From: Deltaproteobacteria bacterium
GTDB taxonomy: Bacteria > Myxococcota_A > UBA9160 > UBA4427
Reading direction: 5' to 3'
Length of the DNA: 64,000 nt
NCBI GenBank assembly: GCA_029261855.1
Contig: JAJDAN010000089.1
Coordinates: forward strand, 310,001 to 374,000
Below, one piece after another: positions 40,446 through 49,110 of this stretch. How positions within the stretch are numbered: the first letter of the stretch is position 1; every line of letters starts with the position of its first letter. Position numbers and translations under genes: made by a program. The notes beneath the pieces were generated by a model. The model had not been told where the DNA came from. It saw nothing but the letters and a program-made list of their open reading frames with translations, and made no database searches.

Positions 40446-42128
40446 ATGGACGAGCAGGGCTCGAGAGAAGCATCCGGAGAGCTACGCGCCGGTCTGGCCA
40501 TCGTGGTCGCGATGGTCGCGGGCGTCTTCGCGCTGCGGCTGATGATCTGGAAGCCGTTCGAGCTCGCGCGCCACGGCTTCTTCCGGGACGACACCCTCTT
40601 CTACGCGATGCTGTCCCGGAACTTCTCCGAGCTCGGCTTCCTCACCTTCGACGGCAGCATGCCCACTTCCGGTGTGCAGCCCCTGTGGATGGGGATCCTG
40701 ATCGCGGCAGACCGCTTCTTCGGCGGGACCGACCCGCTGCTGACCACCGCCCACCTGTCGTGGGGTTGCTTCGTCGCCTTCGCATTTGCGGGAACCTGGC
40801 TCGTCGCGCGGGGTACGACCCGGGAAGCGATCACCCGCGCGGCCGTCTTTGCGGCCATCGTCCCGCTGAACTTCTGGTTCCAGAGCTGGACGCTGCAGGG
40901 CATCGAGACACCTCTGCTGCTGCTGTCCTTCGCGCTGCTCGCCATCGCGCTCGACGACGCAGACCGCAGAACTTCCGGGGGCCCCGGCGGCACACCACCG
41001 AGCCTCGGCCGCATCCTGCTCCTGGCCCTGCTCTGCACAGCCTGCTTCTTCGCGCGAACCGACCAGTTCTGGGTCTGGGGCGTGGTGCTCGCGTGGCTGG
41101 TCGTCCGCCGCGGGCTGCGCTTCGGCGGCATCGTCGCGTTCGGCGCGCTGTCGGCCACCCTCATCGTTCCGTACCTGGTGAACAACTGGATCACTCACGG
41201 CAGCCCGGTGCCGATCAGCGGACGCGTGAAGCGCTTCTACATGGAGAGCGCGCTACCGACCTTCGGAAGCTGGCTCGGGTCCGAGGAATGGCACGGCCCC
41301 TTCACAGCCTTCGCGGAGGCGGTGCCCTTCGGCGGCGAGATCCCCGCCTTCGTCACGATTCCCCTGGCGGCTGCGCTCCTCGCCTGGTTCTTCGTGCGGG
41401 TCTGGCGCGGACTTCGACGGGGCGAGGGCGCCGCGGGTCTCCCCACGAGCCTGATCCTGCTGGGCGCAGCCGCCGCTCTCCATCTCGGCTTCATGCTGGT
41501 CTTCTATCGCGAGCTGCGACCCCGTACCTCCTACTACTTCGCGGGTACCGTGCTCGTGGTGGCATGGAGCCTGGCGTGGGGGGCGCCGCGCATCGTCGAG
41601 CGCGCGCAGGCACGGGGACGGCGCGTCGGTGCTGCGGTCCTTGGCGTATGGGTACTCGCGTCGGCGGTGGCTGCCTGGCAGGCACCGGAGCCTTCGCGCT
41701 TCTGGTCGGCGGGCATCGACATGGCGGCGGCGATCGACTCGCTGCCACCAGCGGCGAGCGTCGGGGCCATCTATCCGGGCGCCCTCGCCTACTTCTCGAG
41801 CCGGCCCGTCACCTCCCTCGACGGCATCGTCGGGTCGCAGCGGTACCTCGAAGAATCCGTCCGGACGGGCAATCAGATCGAGGCCCTGCTCGCCCGGCCG
41901 AATCCGTACCTGGCGATCTACCTGGACGCTCCCCCCGAGCGCTTCTTCGCCGCGGGTCCACCGCCCACCCGGCGTTGGAGCCGCTTCTTCGAGCCTCTCT
42001 TCTACGAGTATCGCAACTGCCCCATGCAGGTGATCGCGCGGCGACCCGACGACGACGCCGGCAAGCACTGGTACCTCGTCCGTCTCGATTTCGGCGCAGG
42101 CGACGCGTGCCGACAGAGATCGTCCTAG
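40446..42128 (+). CDS. Polytopic GT-C-type glycosyltransferase-like membrane protein
   Basis: A 560-residue inner-membrane protein with about 11-12 helices. The first periplasmic loop holds FRDDTLFYAMLSRNFSELG followed by LTFDG...TSGVQPLWMG, the acidic DD motif and the FDG/QPLW pattern of GT-C glycosyltransferases that use polyprenyl-phosphate sugars. A soluble C-terminal part (about 430-560) follows the helices. It probably transfers a sugar to a lipid or surface polymer outside the membrane. It is embedded in the operon between the phosphodiesterase and the adenosine-deaminase-like gene. Confidence 0.78.
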   Translation: MDEQGSREASGELRAGLAIVVAMVAGVFALRLMIWKPFELARHGFFRDDTLFYAMLSRNFSELGFLTFDGSMPTSGVQPLWMGILIAADRFFGGTDPLLTTAHLSWGCFVAFAFAGTWLVARGTTREAITRAAVFAAIVPLNFWFQSWTLQGIETPLLLLSFALLAIALDDADRRTSGGPGGTPPSLGRILLLALLCTACFFARTDQFWVWGVVLAWLVVRRGLRFGGIVAFGALSATLIVPYLVNNWITHGSPVPISGRVKRFYMESALPTFGSWLGSEEWHGPFTAFAEAVPFGGEIPAFVTIPLAAALLAWFFVRVWRGLRRGEGAAGLPTSLILLGAAAALHLGFMLVFYRELRPRTSYYFAGTVLVVAWSLAWGAPRIVERAQARGRRVGAAVLGVWVLASAVAAWQAPEPSRFWSAGIDMAAAIDSLPPAASVGAIYPGALAYFSSRPVTSLDGIVGSQRYLEESVRTGNQIEALLARPNPYLAIYLDAPPERFFAAGPPPTRRWSRFFEPLFYEYRNCPMQVIARRPDDDAGKHWYLVRLDFGAGDACRQRSS

Positions 42129-42140
42129 ACTCGCGTTTCG

Positions 42141-43670
42141 ATGTCCCGCTTCTCTCGCCGAGCGACCCTCGTCCTGCTGCCGCTCGTCCTGGCGGCGACT
42201 AGTCAGGCGACTACCCAGGCCGCGACCCAGGCGAGGGGGCCGACCTCGGGTCCCGACGAGGTGATCGACGCGAAGCTCGCGCGGCAATTCGAACGCTACG
42301 CGCTGGCGCGGGACTTCCTGATCCAGGGTGCGCGAGACGGCAGCGGCGCCATCAGCCGGGGCCAGTGGGAGCTGCTGATCACACTGCCCGAGAACGACGG
42401 GTTCAGCGCGGCGGAGCGCGAGGCCCTCGCTGCCCGTCAACACGCAGCGATCGAGGCCGCCCGCAGCGAAGCCCGCGAACGATCGGCCCTCTCGCTCGAC
42501 GCGGTCCGCGAAGCCGCCGAGGTCGACGCGTTCTGCAAGGACCTTCCAAAGGGCGGCATGCTCCACATCCACCCGAGCGGCACCCTCGATGCAGAGACGG
42601 TGACGCTGCTGCTCGAGAAGGTCAATCCCGTGTTCGAGCGCCGAGCGCTCCTCGAGCGGGTCGAAGATGCGCCCATGTCCGACGCCAAGCAGATGCTCGC
42701 CTTTCTCGAGCCCTACGGACCGGCCGTCCGCTACGAGAACCTCGCGCCCGAAGACCAGGCCAAGGCACGCGCCCTGTTCTTCTGGCCCCCGGGAACCACC
42801 GTCCCCCAGATCGGCTTCGGGATGGTCGCCACCCTGCGCGACGACTCGGAGTTCAACGAGATCGTTCTGCGCGCCTTCTTTGCGCGCGCGCAGGCGCATC
42901 GGGTCCGCTACGTCGAAATGGCGAAGTCGCTCAAGCCGAACCGCCCGACCCTCGAGGCCCTCGACCGCATCGACGAGATCGCCGACGAGTACGACATCGT
43001 CGCGCGCTTCAACGTCGGCCTGAGCCGCGTCAACAAGGAACGCAAGAACCTCGACAAAGTAGAGAGCTGGATCGAGGCGAGAGACCCGGGCCCCGTCGTC
43101 GGGGTCGACCTCTACGGGCGCGAGGCGAGCGCCCCGAATCTGGACGCGGGGCAACGCATCTACGCAGAGCTGCTGGACGCGCGCGAGCTCGGGCGCACCC
43201 GCCTACGGACCACCTCGCACGCCGCGGGGCTTGGCGAAGCCGACAACCCGCGCGATGCGATCGTGATGGGAGTCGAGCGCATCGGACACGGAGTGACCCT
43301 GCGGCAGGACCCGGTGGCACTCGAGTACGCACGTCGACGGCGCACGCCCATCGAGACGAACCTCACGTCGAACGTCCAGTTGAACTACGTGGACTCGCTG
43401 TCCTCGCATCCCTTTCTCGACTATCTGCGGCTCGGGCTGCGGGTCAGCTTGTCGACCGACGACGAGGGGATGCTCGGAACGAACATCAGTCGGGAATGCT
43501 CACTCGCGGTGGGGAGCTTCGACCTCGAGTACGCCGAGCTGCGCCGCATGGTCGAGAACTCGATCGAGACCAGCTTCGCCGACGAGGCGCTGAAGGCCCG
43601 CCTCACGCGGCAGGTCGCGGACGATCTGGCGGCCTTCGAGCAGCGCTGGTCCCGCTTCGCGCGGCCCTGA
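42141..43670 (+). CDS. Secreted adenosine deaminase-like protein (ADGF type)
   Basis: A 509-residue exported member of the adenosine deaminase family. After a signal peptide (about 1-24) and a Ser/Thr/Gln-repeat stretch, a helical N-terminal extension (about 35-130) precedes the TIM barrel. Metal and catalytic motifs are GGMLHIHPSGTLD (HxH), RIGHGVTL and LSTDDEGML. The canonical HAGE motif reads SHAAGLGE, so the catalytic Glu appears shifted and activity on adenosine is uncertain. Size and extension match ADGF/CECR1-type extracellular deaminases. A TAGACT box spanning the stop of the previous gene may provide a secondary promoter. Last gene of the operon. Confidence 0.87.
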   Translation: MSRFSRRATLVLLPLVLAATSQATTQAATQARGPTSGPDEVIDAKLARQFERYALARDFLIQGARDGSGAISRGQWELLITLPENDGFSAAEREALAARQHAAIEAARSEARERSALSLDAVREAAEVDAFCKDLPKGGMLHIHPSGTLDAETVTLLLEKVNPVFERRALLERVEDAPMSDAKQMLAFLEPYGPAVRYENLAPEDQAKARALFFWPPGTTVPQIGFGMVATLRDDSEFNEIVLRAFFARAQAHRVRYVEMAKSLKPNRPTLEALDRIDEIADEYDIVARFNVGLSRVNKERKNLDKVESWIEARDPGPVVGVDLYGREASAPNLDAGQRIYAELLDARELGRTRLRTTSHAAGLGEADNPRDAIVMGVERIGHGVTLRQDPVALEYARRRRTPIETNLTSNVQLNYVDSLSSHPFLDYLRLGLRVSLSTDDEGMLGTNISRECSLAVGSFDLEYAELRRMVENSIETSFADEALKARLTRQVADDLAAFEQRWSRFARP

Positions 43671-43694
43671 TCCCGGGCTTCGGTGCCAGCGGGC

Positions 43695-45359
43695 TCAGCT
43701 CCCGTGGCGCAGCACCGTCCCCGCTCGCGCGCCCGTGTGCTCGCCGTCGAGCACACTGACACGCCCGTTGACGAGAGTGGCCTTGTAGCCCCTGGCTCGC
43801 TGGATGAAGCGCGGCGCGCCACCCGGAAAGTCGTTGACGATCTCCGGCTGGCATTCGACCACGGCATCCGGGTCGAGCACGTTGACGTCGGCGCGCATCC
43901 CGACGCCCAACAGCCCCCGGTCCCGAAGACCGAGAACCCGGGCGGGTGCTGAGCTGAGCCGTCGAATCGCCTCGCCGATGCTGTAGAGCCCGCGCTCGCG
44001 AACCCAGTAAGAAAGCACGAAGCTCGGCCAGCCTGCGTCCATGATCTGGGACACGTGCGCACCCGCGTCGCCCAGGCACGGGAGCGCGCGTTCGCTCTGG
44101 AAGAAGTCCGCCAGGGCTTCGATGCTCTCGTTGAACATACGATAGGTGAACAGGCTCTTGCCGTCGCTCTCCCGGGACAAGCGCAAGAAGGTCGTGGCCC
44201 AGTGCTCGCCGGCCGCGTCCGCCATCGCCTGGAGGTTCGCCGCCGCGGGCGCGGTGTAGTCCGGTGACTCGCCCGCCCCCATCCAGAAGACCTTGTCGAT
44301 CGGCAGCTGAGAGCCGCCTTCGGCGCTCGCCTCCTCGACGAGCTTGCGGCAGGTGTCGGCGTCGCGGATGGCCTCGAGGCGCCTCGCGAAGCCCATCTTG
44401 CGCAGCTTCCGCCAGGTGTCCCCCCGTGCGGGCAGCAGCGACTGCAGTCCGAACACGAAGCCCGAGCCGCGCGGTTGGGTGATCGCCGTGATGTCGAGAC
44501 CTCCTTCGCAGAGGCCTTCGACGAAGCTCGCCGCCGCCTTGCCCGAGGCCGGGTCCGGCGAGCAGCCGAAGCTGAAGAGGACGCGGCTGCCGGTGGTGCG
44601 CGCGAGATTTCGCAACAGCTCCGCGCTGAACTCGTACTGGGTGAAGTCGAGCACGTTCTGCATCAGCGCCTTGCGCGGAGCCACCGCCTCGGCGATCCGG
44701 ATCAGCTCGTCGGCGTCCGCGAAGGTACCCGGGATGGAGCGGCCGTCCGGCAGCACGTGGGCCGGGTAGCGATTGGTCGAGAAGCCCACGGCGCCGCGAT
44801 CGATGGACTTCGCGACGATCTGCGCCATCTCGTCCTTCTCGGCTTCCGTCGCCTGGTCTTCCACGGCGCGTTCGCCCATGACGTAGAAGCGAACCGCGCA
44901 GTGGCCGACCATGCCGGCCACGTTGATCGCAGGCTCGAGCCGATCGAGCGCGTCGAGATAGCCGCCGTAGTCTTCCCAGTCCCACGACAGGCCACCCAGG
45001 ATGGCGTCCTTCGGAATGTCCTCGACGGTCTCCATCATACCGGCGAGCAGCTCCCGGTCTTGCGGCCGACACGGCGCGAAGGTCACTCCGCAATTTCCCA
45101 TCAGGGCGGTCGTGACTCCGTGCCAGCTGACCGGGTTCAGGAACGGATCCCAGCCGATCTGTGCGTCGAGGTGGGTGTGGATGTCGACAAAGCCCGGGGT
45201 CACGAGCTGCCCTTCGGCGTCGATCTCCTCGCCGGCGCTTCCTTCGACCTGACCCACGGCGCTGATACGGCCGTCGCGAATGCCCAGATCGCCGACGACG
45301 GGTTCGGTACCGGTTCCGTCCGCGATGCGCCCGCCGCGAATGACGATGTCGTGGTCCAC
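43695..45359 (-). CDS. N-acyl-D-amino-acid deacylase-like amidohydrolase
   Basis: A 554-residue D-aminoacylase-type amidohydrolase. The barrel begins with VIRGGRIADGTG and the metal motif GFVDIHTHLDAQIGWDP; GNCGVTFAPC supplies the cysteine often bridging the metals, GHCAVRF and SRESDGKSLFTYR follow, and LGDAGAHVSQIMDAGWP carries the catalytic Asp. Relatives hydrolyse N-acyl-D-amino acids or act on hydantoin- and dihydropyrimidine-like amides. GTG 45359 was chosen: GGGAGG lies 5 bases upstream and the beta-strand start follows at once. It converges with the adenosine-deaminase-like gene. Substrate unknown. Confidence 0.9.
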   Translation of the reverse strand: MDHDIVIRGGRIADGTGTEPVVGDLGIRDGRISAVGQVEGSAGEEIDAEGQLVTPGFVDIHTHLDAQIGWDPFLNPVSWHGVTTALMGNCGVTFAPCRPQDRELLAGMMETVEDIPKDAILGGLSWDWEDYGGYLDALDRLEPAINVAGMVGHCAVRFYVMGERAVEDQATEAEKDEMAQIVAKSIDRGAVGFSTNRYPAHVLPDGRSIPGTFADADELIRIAEAVAPRKALMQNVLDFTQYEFSAELLRNLARTTGSRVLFSFGCSPDPASGKAAASFVEGLCEGGLDITAITQPRGSGFVFGLQSLLPARGDTWRKLRKMGFARRLEAIRDADTCRKLVEEASAEGGSQLPIDKVFWMGAGESPDYTAPAAANLQAMADAAGEHWATTFLRLSRESDGKSLFTYRMFNESIEALADFFQSERALPCLGDAGAHVSQIMDAGWPSFVLSYWVRERGLYSIGEAIRRLSSAPARVLGLRDRGLLGVGMRADVNVLDPDAVVECQPEIVNDFPGGAPRFIQRARGYKATLVNGRVSVLDGEHTGARAGTVLRHGS

Positions 45360-45477
45360 AGTGACCTCCCGCCTGGATAATTCGGTGGCGGGGATTGTAA
45401 CCGGAAACGCAGCCCTCCTTTCCACCAGAACCCGGCCCGAAGCCCGACTCCCCGAAGGCGAGAGCGAGAGACCGGCT

Positions 45478-45999
45478 TCAGTCGAGGCGAAGCTGGTAGC
45501 CCATGATCGGCATCCCCTCGTAGTCGAAGTCGAGCGCCGGGTCGCGACGGAAGCCGAACTGCTCGTACAGGTGTTGCGCCGCCTGCATGACTGCCATCGT
45601 GTGCAACAACAACACACCGCGACCCGCCCGACGTGCACGTGCAAGGCTGTCCTCGACGAGCGCCCGGCCGACGCCGCGGGATTGCGCGCCGGGGGCGACG
45701 GCCAGCATCCGGATTCCCGCGCTGCCCTCGATCTTCCAGAGGCGACCGTAGACCTCGTCGATGTACGTCAAGCCGCCCAGCAGCTCACCGGACGACCCGT
45801 CATAGGCGGCGACGATCGACACGAAATCCGACTTCGCCCGGCCTGCGACGTCCGAAAGCTCGGCATAGTAGGTCGGTGCCTCATCGCGCTTCGGCATGCC
45901 GTCGAGCTCGAGATAGGCGCGCACGGTCATCTCGCCGAGAGCCTCGTAGTCTTCGCGGCTGGCGTCCCGGATCTCGATGCGGGTATCGCTCTCGACCAT
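45478..45999 (-). CDS. GNAT-family N-acetyltransferase
   Basis: A 173-residue acetyltransferase. The acetyl-CoA pyrophosphate loop is IRMLAVAPGAQSRGVGRALVED (Q/RxxGxG/A form), followed by LLHTMAVMQAAQHLYEQFGFRRD, the typical helix and beta-5 end. It would acetylate an amine of a small molecule or protein. ATG 45999 starts the conserved IRDASREDYEALGEMT. The gene is divergent from the glycosidase-like gene at 46078 and lies 118 bp before the amidohydrolase gene on the same strand; a functional link is not obvious. Confidence 0.92.
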   Translation of the reverse strand: MVESDTRIEIRDASREDYEALGEMTVRAYLELDGMPKRDEAPTYYAELSDVAGRAKSDFVSIVAAYDGSSGELLGGLTYIDEVYGRLWKIEGSAGIRMLAVAPGAQSRGVGRALVEDSLARARRAGRGVLLLHTMAVMQAAQHLYEQFGFRRDPALDFDYEGMPIMGYQLRLD

Positions 46000-46077
46000 G
46001 CGCGCGATGATCGGGCGAACGGTGGCCCGATGCCAACGGCACATCCGGTACCCTGGAATGCCCCTGGAGGTCACTTC

Positions 46078-47031
46078 ATGGCGGCGAAGACGGCACGGCA
46101 GAGCGCGCTCGACATCGTCGGGGTCGATCGGCTCCCCACGAATCCGATACTGCTCGCCGACCCCGACCACCCGGGGATCGGCGACAACGTCAACGGGCCG
46201 TCCCTGATTCGCGTGCCGAGCTGGCTGCCGAACCCACTCGGCCGCTACTACCTCTACTTCGCCCACCACCGGAATCGCTTCATTCGACTTGCGTACGCCG
46301 ACGACCTCGCCGGTCCCTGGACGGTGCGCGACACCGGGACCCTGCAGCTCTCGGAGTCGGCGTGCATCGACCACATCGCATCGCCCGACATCTTCATCGA
46401 CGAGCCCGCCCGGCGGATCCGCATGTACTACCACGGAGTCGTCCACCACGCGGAAGGCACGCCCGACCCGCACGACAACGCGATCGACGTGACCCGCCCC
46501 TTCGTGCAGCGCACCTTCTGGGCGACGTCGCGAGATGGACTCCACTTCGAGACGGGCCACGAGCTCTGCGGCACGTCGTACTTCCGGGTGCTGCAGGGCG
46601 AGAACGCCTTCTACGCCATGGGGATGCCGGGCCTGCTCTACCGTTCGCCGGACGGTCTCCGTGACTGGGTGCGCGGACCCCAGCTGCTGCCCGACGAGAC
46701 CCGGCACCACGCGCTGCTCTGGCGCGACGACCTCCTCCACGTCTTCTACACCCGCGCCGGCGACCGCCCGGAACGGATCCTGCTTGCGACGATCGATACG
46801 ACGGGGCCGTGGGAAAGCTGGCGCGCCAAAGGCGAAGCCTGCGTGCTCGAGCCCGAAACCAGCTGGGAGGGCGCCGACCTCCCGCTGCTTCCCTCGAAAC
46901 GCGGTCAGGTCATGGAGCGGGTGCGACAGCTGCGCGACCCGGCGGTGTTCGAGGAAGACGGCGCGCTCTACCTGGTGTACGCCATCGCCGGCGAGCAGGG
47001 CCTGGCGATCGCCGCACTCGACGAAGGTTGA
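46078..47031 (+). CDS. Glycosidase-like five-bladed beta-propeller protein
   Basis: A 317-residue cytoplasmic protein that looks like a GH43/GH62/GH130-type beta-propeller: NPILLADPDHPGIGDNVNGPS near the N terminus, YYLYFAHHRNRFIRLAYADDLAGPW, HIASPDIFIDEPARRIRMYYHG and LRDPAVFEEDGALYLVYAIAGE at the end, the last being a blade typical of GH43-like proteins. The acidic residues at blade starts could be catalytic, but I cannot prove glycosidase activity. No signal peptide. ATG 46078 follows GGAGG by 8 bases. The stop is 19 bp from the convergent sulfatase-like gene. Confidence 0.75.
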   Translation: MAAKTARQSALDIVGVDRLPTNPILLADPDHPGIGDNVNGPSLIRVPSWLPNPLGRYYLYFAHHRNRFIRLAYADDLAGPWTVRDTGTLQLSESACIDHIASPDIFIDEPARRIRMYYHGVVHHAEGTPDPHDNAIDVTRPFVQRTFWATSRDGLHFETGHELCGTSYFRVLQGENAFYAMGMPGLLYRSPDGLRDWVRGPQLLPDETRHHALLWRDDLLHVFYTRAGDRPERILLATIDTTGPWESWRAKGEACVLEPETSWEGADLPLLPSKRGQVMERVRQLRDPAVFEEDGALYLVYAIAGEQGLAIAALDEG

Positions 47032-47050
47032 CGCGCGAGCGGCCGAGGAT

Positions 47051-49003
47051 CTACTCGATGTACCCCAGCACGCGAAGCTCTGCTTCCGTCGCGGCGTCGA
47101 TTTCGATCGTCGCCGCTTCCGGTGCGTCGAGCTTGGCCCGCAGCGCCTCCGCCTCCAGCGCATAGCGTTCGATGAGGGCGCGGCCCTGGGCGTCGTCCTC
47201 CTCCGGACTGTCTTCCGTCGGATCGCGCTGGAGGTCGTAGCTGCGGACCTCGCCCGCCTTGGACGCGATCCACTTCCGGTGGTCGACACGTACGGCGACG
47301 CCGCCGGCGAGTTCCGCGAAGATCGGCCGATCCGCGAATGCCTCGGGATTCGTGACGAGCTCGAGGAGGGTGCGACCCTGCACGTCCGGGACCGCCGGGA
47401 GCTCGAGCAGGTCGAGCACCGTCGGCAGCAGGTCCACCAGGGACACCGGAGACGCATACCGCCCGGCCGGGAGCCGACCCGGCGCCCGGATCATGAGCGG
47501 GATGTGGAGCTCGGGCTGGTACAGGGTCGCGTTGTGCCCGACCGAGTGCTCCCCGAAACCCTCCCCGTGATCCGACGTCACGATCACGATCGTCCTCTCG
47601 AGCAGGCCCAGCTTCTCGATCCCGTCGAGCAGCCGCTGCATTTCTGAATCCGCGTAGGCCACCTCGGCGGCGTATGCGGCCTGTTCCTTCGGCATCGCGA
47701 CGTTCGCCGTCGCTTCCTGGAAATGGTCGAATTCGGGCGGCGGCTCATACGGACTGTGCACCTGGTAGGTGTGCAGGAACAGAAAGCTGCGATCCCGCCG
47801 ATGTCTCTCCAGCCAGACGAGTCCCCGATCGATCACCTGCTTCATCCGCCCGGGCGTGCCCTCCGAAGCAGAGCCGCGAAGCTCATCGTATGCGTCGAAG
47901 CCTCGCGAGAAGCCACCGATCGCGTGGAGCATCCCGTTCTCCGTCACGGCGCGCGTCAGAAAGCCCTCCGCAGCGAGCATCTCGGCCAGTACGGGGATCC
48001 CGCCGTCGAGCTGGCGGATGGTGCTGGTCACCTGGTGAACGTTCGGATAGGTCCCCGTGAACAGGCTCATGTGGGACGCGGTCGTATTCGGAAGGGTCGT
48101 CATGACGTTCTCGAAGACTGCCGCCTGCGATGCGAATCGGTCGAGGTTCGGCGTGGTGCCGAAGTCCGCGCCGAACGCGCCGACGTGGTCGGCTCGAAGC
48201 GTGTCGAGAGAGACGAGCAGCAGGTTGGGCAGCTCGGGATCCGGCGGCGGCTCGAGCAACGCCGGCACGCTCCAGAGCGGAAAGCTCAGTCCGGCGGCAG
48301 ACGCCGAAGCGTCGGCTACGCCCGTCGCGAAGCGCAGGACGACCGATTCCCCAGTGAAGCCCGACAGGTCGACCCGGTAGTCATGCCAACGTCCGCCGTC
48401 GGTCCCGGGCTCGACCCGTCGGCGCACCAGCTCCTGCGGCTCCCGGCCCGCAACCTCGGCGACGATTCGAAAGTCGATCGCCGGTCCCGACTGCTCCAGC
48501 CCCGCGAGATCGAGCCCGAAGCCTCCCTCCAGCCAGCTCTCCCCAGAAGGGACGATGGGGCGACTGATGCGGATCGTTTCCGCGGGCCGAAGCGCATAGA
48601 ACATCACTTCCCCCGTACGGTTGCCCTCCGTCGGGATCGGGATCTTCAGGCGCGGACCGGCCAGGTTGACGAGCAGCGAAGGCAGCCGCCTCATCCAGTA
48701 CTCGCCGGACTTCCTCACGTCGCGCACGGCGACGACTTCCTGCCCCCGGAGACGCGGGCGCACGGAGTAGCTGTGAATGTTCGCTTCGGGCCGGGCGCCC
48801 CGCTCGAGAGGCAGGCGAAGCGCCTCGAGGCACCCCCAGGACGGACGAAGCTCGCGACCGAGAGAGCACCGCGACGTCACCTCGTCGACCACCTCGACTC
48901 GAAGTGCGGGCGCGAGTGTCGCATCGACGACGCGCTGGGGCTTCGACGATTCGCCGCACGAGCACAAGAGGCAGATCAGCACGAGGAAGCGGAGAACGAT
49001 CAC
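47051..49003 (-). CDS. Sulfatase-superfamily lipoprotein with Thr at the nucleophile position
   Basis: A 650-residue exported lipoprotein: GTG 49003 opens a short signal LRFLVLICLLCSC with a lipobox Cys. An N-terminal beta-rich domain (about 40-255) precedes the sulfatase-fold domain (about 265-600): LLVSLDTLRADHVGAFG, TPNLDRFASQ, IVTSDHGEGFGEHSVGHN. The usual formylglycine signature CxPxR reads TTASH here, so the nucleophile would be threonine and the conserved Arg is His. That is the pattern of phosphatase/phosphotransferase-like members rather than true sulfatases. It ends AELRVLGYIE, like the phosphodiesterase at 38865. Divergent from the aminotransferase gene. Confidence 0.88.
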   Translation of the reverse strand: MIVLRFLVLICLLCSCGESSKPQRVVDATLAPALRVEVVDEVTSRCSLGRELRPSWGCLEALRLPLERGARPEANIHSYSVRPRLRGQEVVAVRDVRKSGEYWMRRLPSLLVNLAGPRLKIPIPTEGNRTGEVMFYALRPAETIRISRPIVPSGESWLEGGFGLDLAGLEQSGPAIDFRIVAEVAGREPQELVRRRVEPGTDGGRWHDYRVDLSGFTGESVVLRFATGVADASASAAGLSFPLWSVPALLEPPPDPELPNLLLVSLDTLRADHVGAFGADFGTTPNLDRFASQAAVFENVMTTLPNTTASHMSLFTGTYPNVHQVTSTIRQLDGGIPVLAEMLAAEGFLTRAVTENGMLHAIGGFSRGFDAYDELRGSASEGTPGRMKQVIDRGLVWLERHRRDRSFLFLHTYQVHSPYEPPPEFDHFQEATANVAMPKEQAAYAAEVAYADSEMQRLLDGIEKLGLLERTIVIVTSDHGEGFGEHSVGHNATLYQPELHIPLMIRAPGRLPAGRYASPVSLVDLLPTVLDLLELPAVPDVQGRTLLELVTNPEAFADRPIFAELAGGVAVRVDHRKWIASKAGEVRSYDLQRDPTEDSPEEDDAQGRALIERYALEAEALRAKLDAPEAATIEIDAATEAELRVLGYIE

Positions 49004-49110
49004 GGACGGGAGTATGCCAAGCGGCGCCTCGGTCTGCGCCCCCGACAGCGTGGATCGCACCTGGAGAAGAGATACCGTCTCGACGATCGCATGCGGAGAA
49101 TCCTCGCGAC

